A DNA stretch of 64,000 nucleotides, taken from assembly GCA_907163375.1 (NCBI GenBank), contig CAJQUW010007075.1, positions 1-64,000 on the forward strand, given 5' to 3'. This document shows positions 12,647-24,645 of this stretch, piece by piece. A program made the translations under genes and the position numbers. The notes under the pieces are model-generated. The model was not told where the DNA came from, did not search any database, and was given only the letters and a program-made list of their open reading frames with translations. Position 1 is the stretch's first letter; each line of letters starts with the position of its first letter. The DNA is from Prostheceraeus crozeri (lineage: Eukaryota; Platyhelminthes; Polycladida; Euryleptidae).

Positions 12647-13273
12647 GTGCAAAGTGCCACGAAGATGGATCAAAAATTCAGCAGAGTAGATCGTGACTTG
12701 CTAGACAGCATTACTACCATAAATGCTGCTCTATCGGAGTTCGTTCAAAGTTTGACTTTTCAAATTAGCAAGAATGATTGCAATGCAGTCCTCTTTATGC
12801 AACATTCAATGGAAATTAGCAGAAGAGTCACAGACGTTGGAATACATCAGGTACTTACGTCCCCACCTTCAAGATGGGCGATATCTATGTATCAACTCTT
12901 TTGTGATTACCCTCCATTTTTGAAGTACCACACCCGATCCCTCCACTGCAAGAAATTGGAGTTCACTCATTCAGTCTTCTTCAAATTCCCTAAGCATCAT
13001 AAGTCATGTAAGTGGATGGAGAAGGCCAATATGGTTCAGGATGAAAAGACCTCTATCAATTATGCCACCATTGACAGCTTCCCAGATATGAGACTGGTTC
13101 ATTGCTGGAACCACCTGGACCAGAAGATAAAGCACTTCTTATTGGGTTCGGTGAAGACAACAGAATCTCAGCACTATCGAAGGCAACTGTGTGACATTCT
13201 GTGCATAAATGACGAAGCCGCATCCGAGGGAGTCGTTAAGGTCACCTCCCGGTGCAGCATCGCATCGGTATAA
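12647..13273 (+). pseudogene. Open frame crossing the left edge of the tandem array
   Basis: This 208-codon frame joins unknown sequence (12647-12850) to the first array unit. The unknown part reads like a short helical domain (DRDLLDSITTINAALSEFVQSL) and ends at CATCAG|GTACTT, which could be a donor site. The array part reads KKLEFTHSVFF..DSFPDMRLVHCWNH and belongs to a Mutator-like transposase. In another frame, 12865-12890 reads TFKMGDIYVSTLL, matching the strand around the first catalytic Asp of MULE transposases. Unit 1 therefore keeps a little more of the ancestral 5' side than the other units. It is probably a chance fusion rather than a functional gene. Confidence 0.55.
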
Positions 13274-15911
13274 GCGATTATTTCAATAATCATTTGCGTA
13301 CACCGATTCACGAACAGGAGCCAGTTTTGTTCTTCGAAAACGAGGCTTCCACGACCCTGAGACAGGTATTACCACCAACACCTCAGAATCTTTTAACAAT
13401 GTCATGAAGGCGGCATTGGATAGGAATGTGATGCCTTTTCACATCCTGATTTTGGCACAACAACAACAACAGGTATTTTACGCAACCCTTTTCCACAAGT
13501 AAGTCCTTCGATGGAGAGGGTAATTGGAAGATTCCAGCAAACGCAGATATCCCCATCCGCCTCAAACTCCTCACAAGCAAACGCAGCCCATGAACCCCGA
13601 CGAGCACCGTGGTGTACTCAGGGATGCCCTAAGACTGAACCCCATTCGCGGACAGAAAGCGCCCCCGAGACCTTCCTATCGTTTTGCTAGCCCAACGGGA
13701 CACCCAACAGAATCAAGTCCTCCACATTCCTCAGGGACATGTGTTTCTGGTCACCGGCGTGAATGGCGAGGAAAATGTGGTCAGGATACAACCAAAGGAA
13801 ACATGCAGTTGCCTGGCCACTGTGTCCGGTTGGCATATTTTGGCTGTGCGGCTAAGTGTTGGCTTCAGCAAGACTCGACTGGTCCCGAAAGTGTCCCTGA
13901 CAAGAATGCTGCGAAAGAAAAAAGGAAAGAACGGAACGGAATGTCTGGAAGGAAGAAACCTCGCATAGGCGATGTGACAACCGTGGAGGCTGAGGCAGTT
14001 CCTGATTCGCAGAGTGCAACTTCTAAGAAGAGTCCGTTTTCCGAGACAGTTGAGGAGACATCATGTTGTCAATTCCCAGCTCCGTAAGAAGGAAAACATT
14101 CATTTATCACGCTTTTCCTCTCTTTTCTGGTGCCTGTTCCTCATTATTTTGCGTATGCACGTCCACCACTGATGGACTAGCAATGTTTCGTGCATACATT
14201 TACAGTGGCATCTTTTACCTCGCAACCTAAGTCTGCATTCTCACATTTTTCAGCAAAAGCTTCCATGAATTATGAATGTAATTTATAATTCTATGTTTTG
14301 ATTGAGAAAGTAAATTCAGTTGTGTCATCTTTTCGACATAACACTCTTCTTTCAAATTTGTTGGAGAAAGCTGCCAACTATCCTATAATTGAAGGCAAAT
14401 TACCCAATTCGTGCGATTATTGTCGTTAACAAATTGACGTCGATGCAAGGTCCTCATCAAAATTCAATGCGTTGAATTCCTTCCTGTTTATGATTTTTCT
14501 CATCGTTAGTCAAATCGTTACTCAGTTTTGTTAAAAAGTTGAAACATTTTTTTGCTATAAGCAATATTTTATTTTATTTTATTAGAACAAAATTTATGAG
14601 TGTTCATAACAAAGTTTTGAATATAAAAAAATCACCTCTTCCATAATTCCAGGCGATCATGGCTTTATCTGGCGAAGAAAAACAGAGATCAGTAGTACTA
14701 CAGAATAATGCACGATTTCAGAAAGTACAACATGACTTTCTCAATAAAGACATGTAGAAAAGAAAAGTAAACTGGATCTGTGACCCTAAAGATGCACATT
14801 TTTATATTATCAAAATTGGCAAAGGTATTTTCAAAGATAAGCTCGGTATGTCACCAAGTTTCGTGAAATACATTAATAGTTCATTTTTCACTTACCATAG
14901 CAAACAGCATTTCTCAGCTGTTCTAGTTTATAAAAAAACAATTCTAACTGATCACAACCAAACGGTTATCACGTTCACCATGTCAGCTGACATATTATTG
15001 TTTCTCAACCTTCCTCGTTATCTCTCAGCACTAAATAATTTATGGTAATGACAAAACAAGTTTATAAACTGAAATCAGGCCTTCACCCATGGGGGGAAGG
15101 GCGGCAGGGGTACTGGCTACTCTTCAGGCAATAACGGGGACTCGTGGTCCGAATTCGAGCTCTTGCCCCACATGCCGCTTCCACATATTGCATGATACAC
15201 CGCGAAGCACTCGCGGCGAAGAAACTTGCGGAGGGAGCAAAGGAATAGTCACCGCCAACAGAGCTGATGCGTGATGTAGTACGTAACTATAACTTCAGCT
15301 CAACCACTTGTCTATACAACTGATGCAACTCGCTCCAAAACAACTGTTAAACTCAGTCACTCCCCTCTAAACAACTCATATTCGTACCCAAACAACTGTT
15401 AAACGCAACGATTCCTCTTTAAAAAAACTCATTCGCACACAAACGACAATCAAACTGAGTGACGCCTGTCTAAACAACTCATATTCGTAACCAAATAACT
15501 TTTCAACCTCAGCTTGACATACAGCTTTTAAACTGATGTTCTGATTAATAACTTGCTATTGTGATAGATAGATGGATTTTTATTCTAGATTGCCGCATCA
15601 ATGGACTTCAGTGGAGGAACACGGGAACGATGAATGTGTCTAGGATGAAGAATGTCCTTCCTTGATTTCGAAGAGTCATGTTCAACTGTCGCGGTGGAAC
15701 TGACAATTTCCACAAAGAAATCTGGGAGGAAATTGATCCGACGGCTCATTCGCTTCTCGCAGTGCCTCTAAAACATGTATTCTACGCATCCCTCTTCCAC
15801 AAGGCCCTCGACACAGAGGCTGAATGGAAGATTCCAACAAACAACAGATCCAACAGAATCAACTCCTCCACATTCCTCAGAGACAAGTGTTTCTGGTCAC
15901 CGCCGACGTGA
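12887..15911 (+). repeat. Array unit 1 (3025 bp)
   Basis: The start differs from the other units: CCATTTTTGAAGTACCACACC replaces the later form, and the GATGGCTTTTTTCCTC segment is absent. The minisatellite is one repeat short. A one-base deletion breaks the MALS frame (which reads MALSGEEK here) near its end at about 14959. Confidence 0.9.
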
Positions 15912-17695
15912 ATGTATCAACTCTTTTGTGCCCACTCCCTATTTTTGAAGTTGCGCCTACTTCCCCGATGGCTTTTTTCCTCCACTGCAAGAAATTGGAG
16001 TTCACTCATTCAGTCTTCTTCAATTTCCCTAAGCATCATAAGTCATGTAAGTGGATGGAGAAGGCCAATATGGTTCAGGATGAAAAGACCTCTATCAATT
16101 ATGCCACCATTGACAGCTTCCCAGATATGAGACTGGTTCATTGCTGGAACCACCTGGACCAGAAGATAAAGCACTTCTTATTGGGTTCGGTGAAGACAAC
16201 AGAATCTCAGCACTATCGAAGGCAACTGTGTGACATTCTGTGCATAAATGACGAAGCCGCATCCGAGGGAGTCGTTAAGGTCTCCTCCCGGTGCAGCATC
16301 GCATCGGTATAAGCGATTATTTCAATAATCATTTGCGTGCACCGATTCACGAACAGGAGCCATTTTTGTTCTTCGAAAACGAGGCTTCCACGACCCTGAG
16401 ACAGGTATTACCACCAACACCTCAGAATCTTTTAACAATGTCATGAAGGCGGCATTGGATAGGAATGTGATGCCTTTTCACATCCTGATTTTGGCACAAC
16501 AACAACAACAGGTATTTTACGCAACCCTTTTCCACAAGTAAGTCCTTCGATGGAGAGGGTAATTGGAAGATTCCAGCAAACGCAGATATCCCCATCCGCC
16601 TCAAACTCCTCACAAGAAAACGCAGCCCATGAACCCCGACGAGCACCGTGGTGTACTCAGGATGCCATAAGACTGAACCCCATTCGCGGACAGAAAGCGC
16701 CCCCGAGACCTTCCTATCGTTTTGCTAGCCCAACGGGACATCCAACAGAATCAAGTCCTCCACATTCCTCAGGACATGTGTTTCTGGTCACCGGCGTGAA
16801 TGGCGAGGAAAATGTGGTCAGGATACAACCGAAGGAAACATGCAGTTGCCTGGCCACTGTGTCCGGTTGGCATATTTTGGCTGTGCGGCTAAGTGTTGGC
16901 TTCAGCAAGACTCGACCGGTCCCGAAAGTGTCCCTGACAAGAATGCTGCGAAAGAAAAAAGGAAAGAACGGAACGGAATGTCTGGAAGGAAGAAACCTCG
17001 CATAGGCGATGTAACAACCTTGGAGGCTGAGGCAGTTCCTGATTCGCAGAGTGCAACTTCTAAGAAGAGTCCGTTTTCCGAGACAGTTGAGGAGACATCA
17101 TGTTGTCAATTCCCAGCTCCATAAGAAAGAAAACATTCATTTATCACGCTTTTCCTCTCTTTTCTGGTGCCTGTTCCTCATTATTTTGCGTATGCACGTC
17201 CACCACTGATGGACTAGCAATGTTTCGTGCATACATTTACAGTGGCATCTTTTACCTCGCAACCTAAGTCTGCATTCTCACATTTTTCAGCAAAAGCTTC
17301 CATGAATTATGAATGTAATTTATAATTCTATGTTTTGATTGAGAAAGTAAATTCAGTTGTGTCATCTTTTCGACATAACACTCTTCTTTCAAATTTGTTG
17401 GAGAAAGCTGCCAACTATCCTATAATTGAAGGCAAATTACTCACTTCATGCGATTATTGTCGTTAACAAATTGACGTCGGTGCAAGGTCCTCATCAATAT
17501 TCAATGCGTTGAATTCCTTCCTGTTTATGATTTTTCTCATCGTTAGTCAAATCGTTACTCAGTTTTGTTAAAAAGTTGAAACATTTTTTTGCTATAAGCA
17601 ATATTTTATTTTATTTTATTAGAACAAAATTTATGAGTGTTCATAACAAAGTTTTGAATATAAAAAAATCACCTCTTCCATAATTCCAGGCGATC

Positions 17696-18028
17696 ATGGC
17701 TTTATCTGACGAAGAAAAACAGAGATCAGTAGTACTACAGAATAATGCACGATTTCAGAAAGTACAACATGACTTTCTCAATAAAGACATGTAGAAAAGA
17801 AAAGTAAACTGGATCTGTGACCCTAAAGATGCACATTTTTATATTATCAAAATTGGCAAAGGTATTTTCAAAGATAAGCTCGGTATGTCACCAAGTTTCG
17901 TGAAATACATTAATAGTTCATTTTTCACTTACCATAGCAAACAGCATTTCTCAGCTGTTCTAGTTTATAAAAAAACAATTCTAACTGATCACAACCTAAA
18001 CGGTTATCATGTTCACCATGTCAGCTGA
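17696..18028 (+). pseudogene. Unknown 111-codon frame with a fixed internal TAG (example: unit 2)
   Basis: ATG follows an acceptor-like CATAATTCCAG and starts MALSDEEKQRSVVLQNNARF. The frame reads to HDFLNKDM, meets one TAG, and stays open for 77 more codons (KRKVNWICDPKDAHFY..HHVS) to TGA. The TAG is present in all seven full copies (starts near 14659, 17696, 20369, 23461, 26440, 29519 and 32591), so it predates amplification. I do not recognise the protein. It may be an exon of one of the captured transposons, dead before the array formed. Confidence 0.4.
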
Positions 18029-18173
18029 CATATTATTGTTTCTCAACCTTCCTCGTTATCTCTCAGCACTAAATAATTTATGGTAATGACAAAACAAGTT
18101 TATAAACTGAAATCAGGCCTTCACCCATGGGGGGAAGGGCGGCAGGGGGTACTGGCTACTCTTCAGGCAATAA

Positions 18174-18287
18174 CGGGGACTCGTGGTCCGAATTCGAGCT
18201 CTTGCCCCACATGCCGCTTCCACATATTGCATGATACACCGCGAAGCACTCGCGGCGAAGAAACTTGCGGAGGGAGCAAAGGAATAG
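18174..18287 (+). pseudogene. Short hAT transposase remnant inside each unit (example: unit 2)
   Basis: In the frame from 18174 to TAG 18285-18287 the unit reads RGLVVRIRALAPHAASTYCM, then IHREALAAKKLAEGAKE. The CMIHREALAAKKL part is a hallmark of ZBED5/SCAND3-type hAT transposases (C..HREAL.xKK). About 30 bp upstream, the previous part of the domain is in another frame. The remnant recurs in every full unit (for example 15135-15248). It shows the unit is a composite of at least two transposon superfamilies. Confidence 0.55.
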
Positions 18288-18377
18288 TCACCGCCAACAG
18301 AGCTGATGCGTGATGTAGTACGTAAATATAACTTCAGCTCAACCACTTGTCTATACAACTGATGCAACTCGCTCCAA

Positions 18378-18600
18378 AACAACTGTTAAACTTAGTCACT
18401 CCTCTCTAAACAACTCATATTCGTACCCAAACAACTGTTAAACGCAACGATTCCTCTTTAAAAAAACTCATTCGCACACAAACGACAATCAAACTGAGTG
18501 ACGCCTGTCTAAACAACTCATATTCGTACCCAAACAGCTGCTTAACTCATCAGATCCTGTCTAAACAACTCATATTTGTACCCAAATAACTTTTCAACCT
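18378..18600 (+). repeat. ~52-bp minisatellite nested in each unit (example: unit 2)
   Basis: Repeats begin AACTCATATTCGTACCCAAAC, with a variable second half. Unit 2 has about five copies. Other units have about four (unit 1), three (unit 4) or five. One repeat (AACTCATTCGCACACAAACG) is a distinct variant in a fixed position. Confidence 0.75.
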
Positions 18601-18711
18601 CAGCTTGACATACAGCTTTTAAACTGATGTTCTGATTAATAACTTGCTATTGTGATAGATAGATGGATTTTTATTCTAGATTGCCGCATCAATGGACTTC
18701 AGTGGAGGAAC

Positions 18712-18769
18712 AGGCTCCGCGCCTAATGTGTATCGAGCTAAAATAAAGCCTTTATTATTATTATATAAC
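18712..18769 (+). mobile_element. Short retroposon-tail-like insertion in unit 2
   Basis: Fifty-eight bases are present only in this unit, interrupting GGAAC|ACGGG. The piece starts AGGCTCCGCGCC and ends AATAAAGCC followed by TTATTATTATTAT, like the 3' end of a non-LTR retroposon. A three-base AAC is repeated at the two borders. It postdates the amplification. Confidence 0.5.
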
Positions 18770-19060
18770 ACGGGAACGATGAATGTGTCTAGGATGAAGA
18801 ATGTCCTTCCTTGATTTCGAAGAGTCATGTTCAACTGTCGCGGTGGAACTGACAATTTCCACAAAGAAATCTGGAAGGAAATTGATCCGACGGCTCATTC
18901 GCTTCTCGCAGTGCCTCTAAAACATGTATTCTACGCATCCCTCTTCCACAAGGCCCTCGACACAGAGGCTGAATGGAAGATTCCAACAAACAACAGATCC
19001 AACAGAATCAACTCCTCCACATTCCTCAGAGACAAGTGTTTCTGGTCACCGCCGACGTGA

Positions 19061-21674
19061 ATGTATCAACTCTTTTGTGCCCACTCCCTATTTTTGAAGT
19101 TGCGCCTGCTTCCCCGATGGCTTTTTTCCTCCACTGCAAGAAATTGGAGTTCACTCATTCAGTCTTCTTCAATTTCCCTAAGCATCATAAGTCATGTAAG
19201 TGGATGGAGAAGGCCAATATGGTTCAGGATGAAAAGACCTCTATCAATTATGCCACCATTGACAGCTTCCCAGATATGAGACTGGTTCATTGCTGGAACC
19301 ACCTGGACCAGAAGATAAAGCACTTCTTATTGGTTCGGTGAAGACAACAGAATCTCAGCACTATCGAAGGCAACTGTGTGACATTCTGTGCATAAATGAC
19401 GAAGCCGCATCCGAGGGAGTCGTTAAGGTCTCCTCCCGGTGCAGCATCGCATCGGTATAAGCGATTATTTCAATAATCATTTGCGTGCACCGATTCACGA
19501 ACAGGAGCCAGTTTTGTTCTTCGAAAACGAGGCTTCCACGACCCTGAGACAGGTATTACCACCAACACCTCAGAATCTTTTAACAATGTCATGAAGGCGG
19601 CATTGGATAGGAAGAATGCTGCGAAAGAAAAAAGGAAAGAACGGAACGGAATGTCTGGAAGGAAGAAACCTCGCATAGGCGATGTGACAACCGTGGAGGC
19701 TGAGGCAGTTCCTGATTCGCAGAGTGCAACTTCTAAGAAGAGTCCGTTTTCCGAGACAGTTGAGGAGACATCATGTTGTCAATTCCCACTCCGTAAGAAG
19801 GAAAACATTCATTTATCACGCTTTTCCTCTCTTTTCTGGTGCCTGTTCCTCATTATTTTGCGTATGCACGTCCACCACTGATGGACTAGCAATGTTTCGT
19901 GCATACATTTACAGTGGCATCTTTTACCTCGCAACCTAAGTCTGCATTCTCACATTTTTCAGCAAAAGCTTCCATGAATTATGAATGTAATTTATAATTC
20001 TATGTTCTGATTGAGAAAGTAAATTCAGTTGTGTCATCTTTTCGACATAACACTCTTCTTTCAAATTTGTTGGAGAAAGCTGCCAACTATCCTATAATTG
20101 AAGGCAAATTACCCACTTCATGCGATTATTGTCGTTAACAAATTGACGTCGATGCAAGGTCCTCATCAATATTCAATGCGTTGAATTCCTTCCTGTTTAT
20201 GATTTTTCTCATCGTTAGTCAAATCGTTACTCAGTTTTGTTAAAAAGTTGAAACATTTTTTTGCTATAAGCAATATTTTATTTTATTTTATTAGAACAAA
20301 ATTTATGAGTGTTCATAACAAAGTTTTGAATATAAAAAAATCACCTCTTCCATAATTCCAGGCGATCATGGCTTTATCTGACGAAGAAAAACAGAGATCA
20401 GTAGTACTACAGAATAATGCACGATTTCAGAAAGTACAACATGACTTTCTCAATAAAGACATGTAGAAAAGAAAAGTAAACTGGATCTGTGACCCTAAAG
20501 ATGGACATTTTTATATTATCAAAATTGGCAAAGGTATTTTCAAAGATAAGCTCGGTATGTCACCAAGTTTCGTGAAATACATTAATAGTTCATTTTTCAC
20601 TTACCATAGCAAACAGCATTTCTCAGCTGTTCTAGTTTATAAAAAAACAATTCTAACTGATCACAACCTAAACGGTTATCATGTTCACCATGTCAGCTGA
20701 CATATTATTGTTTCTCAACCTTCCTCGTTATCTCTCAGCACTAAATAATTTATGGTAATGACAAAACAAGTTTATAAACTGAAATCAGGCCTTCACCCAT
20801 GGGGGGAAGGGCGGCAGGGGGTACTGGCTACTCTTCAGGCAATAACGGGGACTCGTGGTCCGAATTCGAGCTCTTGCCCCACATGCCGCTTCCACATATT
20901 GCATGATACACCGCGAAGCACTCGCGGCGAAGAAACTTGCGGAGGGAGCAAAGGAATAGTCACCGCCAACAGAGCTGATGCGTGATGTAGTACGTAAATA
21001 TAACTTCAGCTCAACCACTTGTCTATACAACTGATGCAACTCGCTCCAAAACAACTGTTAAACTTAGTCACTCCTCTCTAAACAACTCATATTCGTACCC
21101 AAACAACTGTTAAACGCAACGATTCCTCTTTAAAAAAACTCATTCGCACACAAACGACAATCAAACTGAGTGACGCCTGTCTAAACAACTCATATTCGTA
21201 CCCAAACAGCTGCTAAACTCATCAGCTCCTGTCTAAACAACTCATATTTGTACCCAAATAACTTTTCAACCTCAGCTTGACATACAGCTTTTTAAACTGA
21301 TGTTCTGATTAATAACTTGCTATTGTGATAGATAGATTGATTTTTATTCTAGATTGCCGCATCAATGGACTTCAGTGGAGGAACACGGGAACGATGAATG
21401 TGTCTAGGATGAAGAATGTCCTTCCTTGATTCGAAGAGTCATGTTCAACTGTCGCGGTGGAACTGACAATTTCCACAAAGAAATCTGGGAGGAAATTGAT
21501 CCGACGGCTCATTCGCTTCTCGCAGTGCCTCTAAAACATGTATTCTACGCATCCCTCTTCCACAAGGCCCTCGACACAGAGGCTGAATGGAAGATTCCAA
21601 CAAACAACAGATCCAACAGAATCAACTCCTCCACATTCCTCAGAGACAAGTGTTTCTGGTCACCGCCGACGTGA
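19061..21674 (+). repeat. Array unit 3 (2614 bp, 477-bp deletion)
   Basis: The sequence GGATAGGA is joined directly to AGAATGCTGCG near 19613, removing 477 bp compared with unit 1 (13427-13903), including the SWIM-like finger. The length is a multiple of three. Unit 3 also has GCGCCTGCTTCCCC at about 19105, shared only with unit 8. Confidence 0.9.
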
Positions 21675-24645
21675 ATGTATCAACTCTTTTGTGCCCACTC
21701 CCTATTTTTGAAGTTGCGCCTACTTCCCCGATGGCTTTTTTCCTCCACTGCAAGAAATTGGAGTTCACTCATTCAGTCTTCTTCAATTTCCCTAAGCATC
21801 ATAAGTCATGTAAGTGGATGGAGAAGGCCAATATGGTTCAGGATGAAAAGACCTCTATCAATTATGCCACCATTGACAGCTTCCCAGATATGAGACTGGT
21901 TCATTGCTGGAACCACCTGGACCAGAAGATAAAGCACTTCTTATTGGGTTCGGTGAAGACAACAGAATCTCAGCACTATCGAAGGCAACTGTGTGACATT
22001 CTGTGCATAAATGACGAAGCCGCATCCGAGGGAGTCGTTAAGGTCTCCTCCCGGTGCAGCATCGCATCGGTATAAGCGATTATTTCAATAATCATTTGCG
22101 TACACCGATTCACGAACAGGAGCCAGTTTTGTTCTTCGAAAACGAGGCTTCCACGACCCTGAGACAGTATTACCACCAACACCTCAGAATCTTTTAACAA
22201 TGTCATGAAGGCGGCATTGGATAGGAATGTGATGCCTTTTCACATCCTGATTTTGGCACAACAACAACAACAGGTATTTTACGCAACCCTTTTCCACAAG
22301 TAAGTCCTTCGATGGAGAGGGTAATTGGAAGATTCCAGCAAACGCAGATATCCCCATCCGCCTCAAACTCCTCACAAGCAAACGCAGCCCATGAACCCCG
22401 ACGAGCACCGTGGTGTACTCAGGGATGCCATAAGACTGAACCCCATTCGCGGACAGAAAGCGCCCCCGAGACCTTCCTATCGTTTTGCTAGCCCAACGGG
22501 ACATCCAACAGAATCAAGTCCTCCACATTCCTCAGGGACATGTGTTTCTGGTCACCGGCGTGAATGGCGAGGAAAATGTGGTCAGGATACAACCGAAGGA
22601 AACATGCAGTTGCCTGGCCACTGTGTCCGGTTGGCATATTTTGGCTGTGCGGCTAAGTGTTGGCTTCAGCAAGACTCGACCGGTCCCGAAATTGTCCCTG
22701 ACAAGAATGCTGCGAAAGAAAAAAGGAAAGAACGGAACGGAATGTCTGGAAGGAAGAAACCTCGCATAGGCGATGTAACAACCGTGGAGGCTGAGGCAGT
22801 TCCTGATTCACAGAGTGCAAACTTCTAAGAAGAGTCCGTTTTCCGAGACAGTTGAGGAGACATCATGTTGTCAATTCCCAGCTCCATAAGAAGGAAAACA
22901 TTCATTTATCACGCTTTTCCTCTCTTTTCTGGTGCCTGTTCCTCATTATTTTGCGTATGCACGTCCACCACTGATGGACTAGCAATGTTTCGTGCATACA
23001 TTTACAGTGGCATCTTTTACCTCGCAACCTAAGTCTGCATTCTCACATTTTTCAGCAAAAGCTTCCATGAATTATGAATGTAATTTATAATTCTATGTTT
23101 TGATTGAGAAAGTAAATTCAGTTGTGTCATCTTTTCGACATAACACTCTTCTTTCAAATTTGTTGGAGAAAGCTGCCAACTATCCTATAATTGAAGGCAA
23201 ATTACCCACTTCATGCGATTATTGTCGTTAACAAATTGACGTCGATGCAAGGTCCTCATCAATATTCAATGCGTTGAATTCCTTCCTGTTTATGATTTTT
23301 CTCATCGTTAGTCAAATCGTTACTCAGTTTTGTTAAAAAGTTGAAACATTTTTTTGCTATAAGCAATATTTTATTTTATTTTATTAGAACAAAATTTATG
23401 AGTGTTCATAACAAAGTTTTGAATATAAAAAAATCACCTCTTCCATAATTCCAGGCGATCATGGCTTTATCTGACGAAGAAAAACAGAGATCAGTAGTAC
23501 TACAGAATAATGCACGATTTCAGAAAGTACAACATGACTTTCTCAATAAAGACATGTAGAAAAGAAAAGTAAACTGGATCTGTGACCCTAAAGATGGACA
23601 TTTTTATATTATCAAAATTGGCAAAGGTATTTTCAAAGATAAGCTCGGTATGTCACCAAGTTTCGTGAAATACATTAATAGTTCATTTTTCACTTACCAT
23701 AGCAAACAGCATTTCTCAGCTGTTCTAGTTTATAAAAAAACAATTCTAACTGATCACAACCTAAACGGTTATCATGTTCACCATGTCAGCTGACATATTA
23801 TTGTTTCTCAACCTTCCTCGTTATCTCTCAGCACTAAATAATTTATGGTAATGACAAAACAAGTTTATAAACTGAAATCAGGCCTTCACCCATGGGGGGA
23901 AGGGCGGCAGGGGGTACTGGCTACTCTTCAGGCAATAACGGGGACTCGTGGTCCGAATTCGAGGTCTTGCCCCACATGCCGCTTCCACATATTGCATGAT
24001 ACACCGCGAAGCAATCGCGGCCAAGAAACTTGCGGAGGGAGCAAAGGAATAGTCACCGCCAACAGAGCTGATGCGTGATGTAGTACGTAAATATAACTTC
24101 AGCTCAACCACTTGTCTATACAACTGATGCAACTCGCTCCAAAACAACTGTTAAACTCAGTCACTCCTCTCTAAACAACTCATATTCGTACCCAAACAGC
24201 TGCTTAACTCATCAGATCCTGTCTAAACAACTCATATTTGTACCCAAATAACTTTTCAACCTCAGCTTGACATACAGCTTTTAAACTGATGTTCTGATTA
24301 ATAACTTGCTATTGTGATAGATAGATGGATTTTTATTCTAGATTGCCGCATCAATGGACTTCAGTGGAGGAACACGGGAACGATGAATGTGTCTAGGATG
24401 AAGAATGTCCTATGTTCAACTGTCGCGGTGGAACTGACAATTTCCACAAAGAAATCTGGAAGGAAATTGATCCGACGGCTCATTCGCTTCTCGCAGTGCC
24501 TCTAAAACATGTATTCTACGCATCCCTCTTCCACAAGGCCCTCGACACAGAGGCTGAATGGAAGATTCCAACAAACAACAGATCCAACAGAATCAACTCC
24601 TCCACATTCCTCAGAGACAAGTGTTTCTGGTCACCGCCGACGTGA
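21675..24645 (+). repeat. Array unit 4 (2971 bp)
   Basis: A full unit whose minisatellite has lost about two repeats (near 24180). The MULE tail has an extra A at about 22819 that shifts its frame. From the end of this unit onward, piece A lacks about 19 bp (CCTTGATTTCGAAGAGT). Confidence 0.9.

Larger units (their letters stand above)
15912..19060 (+). repeat. Array unit 2 (3149 bp, longest)
   Basis: A full-length unit with the complete five-copy minisatellite. It uniquely carries a 58-bp insertion at 18712-18769. It keeps the TCCTTGATTTCGAAGAG segment in piece A that units 4-7 lack at their ends. Confidence 0.9.

Noticed and set aside
13524-14087. Frames of 147-191 codons in each unit (for example MEDSSKRRYPHPPQTPHK) as a conserved gene
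   Set aside because: They run in the wrong frame across the MULE sequence. The recognisable finger and tail motifs are split between frames, and lengths change with single-base indels.
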